DNA from: Streptosporangiaceae bacterium
GTDB lineage: Bacteria > Actinomycetota > Actinomycetes > Streptosporangiales > Streptosporangiaceae
DNA: 5,925 nt
Direction: 5' to 3'
NCBI GenBank assembly: GCA_030041195.1
Contig: JASHOI010000476.1
Coordinates: forward strand, 1-5,925
Below, in pieces: positions 5,481 to 5,925 of the stretch; position 1 is the first letter of the stretch, and the number at the start of each line of letters is the position of its first letter. The notes below the pieces were generated by a model. It searched no databases. It saw nothing but the letters and a program-made list of their open reading frames with translations, and was not told where the DNA came from. The position numbers were made by a program, and so were the translations under genes.

Positions 5481-5843
5481 TCAAGACATCCCCGCGGCTC
5501 TAAGATCATGATCTTCCGATGGGCGCATGATCAGCAGAGAGCCGCGGCGTGAGGGCGTCGGACGCGGCGCGGATCCTGCGGGAGATCGCCCCCGTTGCGC
5601 GGCGTCAGCGGTCAGGGCCAGCCGGTCTCCCGGCCGCCAGCCCAGCACGCTGGTCATGGCCCGGTCGGCAACCCGGCCCGACGCGTCGATGCGGCCGAAC
5701 CCGTAGACCACGTCATCGGGGACCGCCGGGACCCCGGGCACGGCCGCGACCGGCAGACGGCGGGCCGTTCCAGTCCCCCCCGGCCGGCCACGGTCCCGCC
5801 GGACACCGGAACGGATAACAGGGGCGATGAGCTGAGCAGTCAC
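5481..5843 (-). CDS. AbrB/SpoVT-like DNA-binding protein, apparently truncated
   Basis: 120 residues from GTG 5841-5843. Residues 46-77 (VYGFGRIDASGRVADRAMTS, then VLGWRPGDRLAL) match the swapped-hairpin AbrB-like proteins of actinomycetes, where a 'D.SGRv..r..l..LGW.pGDrl' segment is normally followed by a second similar segment. Here the recognisable part ends near residue 80, and the last 40 residues (Arg, Pro, Ser rich) look like random translation through the palindromes. The frame also stays open upstream to the window edge, but a GGGAGG just before the GTG supports the start given. Such proteins are small dimeric regulators, often found in mobile or accessory islands. With half the domain missing, function is doubtful. 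Confidence 0.6.
   Translation of the reverse strand: MTAQLIAPVIRSGVRRDRGRPGGTGTARRLPVAAVPGVPAVPDDVVYGFGRIDASGRVADRAMTSVLGWRPGDRLALTADAAQRGRSPAGSAPRPTPSRRGSLLIMRPSEDHDLRAAGMS
5492..5547. repeat. 10-bp inverted repeat enclosing a 14-bp perfect palindrome
   Basis: CCGCGGCTCT (5492-5501) and AGAGCCGCGG (5538-5547) are perfect complements, 36 bp apart. Directly inside the left arm is AAGATCATGATCTT (5502-5515), a perfect palindrome, and CATGATCAG recurs at 5526-5534. It begins 31 bp after the oxidoreductase stop and overlaps the end of the leftward AbrB-like frame. It may be a bidirectional terminator (no T-run) or an IS end or recombination site. Confidence 0.55.
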
Positions 5844-5848
5844 GGCAG

Positions 5849-5854
5849 CCTCCC
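5849..5854 (-). promoter_or_regulatory. Ribosome binding site of the AbrB-like gene
   Basis: On the minus strand GGGAGG ends 5 nt before the GTG at 5843. This favours that start over an upstream one outside the window. Confidence 0.6.
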
Positions 5855-5925
5855 GGTCAGGAGGCAGCCAGACCTCAGCCCGGATGCCCGGCGGCCGCCG
5901 TGGGCAGGCCGCCGGCGCGGGTGTT

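Overview
The window looks like an accessory region of a high-GC actinomycete (Streptomyces or a related genus). Evidence for this is the codon use of the right half, GTG starts with strong purine-rich ribosome binding sites, short GntR and AbrB-like regulators, and IS debris. No rRNA, tRNA or housekeeping marker is present, so genus is not determined.

Left third (1-2050): one long gene that is already open at the left edge. It encodes a fused RiPP/TOMM enzyme: a small winged-helix-like N-terminal piece, a SagB-type (nitroreductase-fold) dehydrogenase domain, and a C-terminal YcaO cyclodehydratase domain. It is probably one end of an azole/azoline peptide cluster whose other genes lie to the left. 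Sampled rows are clearly less GC-rich (about 45-63%) than the right-hand genes (about 68%), which suggests separate acquisition.

Middle (2051-3112): a scar zone. Directly after the YcaO stop lies the 3' end of an IS transposase, broken by a frameshift near 2256. About 800 bp follow with no convincing gene. This stretch contains short repeats and a striking pair of mutually exclusive hairpins at 2854-2905.

Right half (3113-5461): a compact divergent regulon. A TetR regulator and a small GntR regulator are read leftward and overlap by 4 nt. A SnoaL/NTF2-like small protein and a saccharopine-dehydrogenase-like NAD(P) oxidoreductase are read rightward and also overlap by 4 nt. The 71-bp gap between the two units carries two copies of GACCTGTCCGTACT; the copy next to tetR forms a 20-bp imperfect palindrome. 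TetR therefore probably represses both its own unit and the enzyme pair. The substrate cannot be told.

Right edge (5462-5925): a palindrome-rich segment and a leftward AbrB/SpoVT-like gene. Its recognisable DNA-binding part stops after about 80 residues and is followed by an unrelated tail, as if a recombination junction or frameshift cut it.
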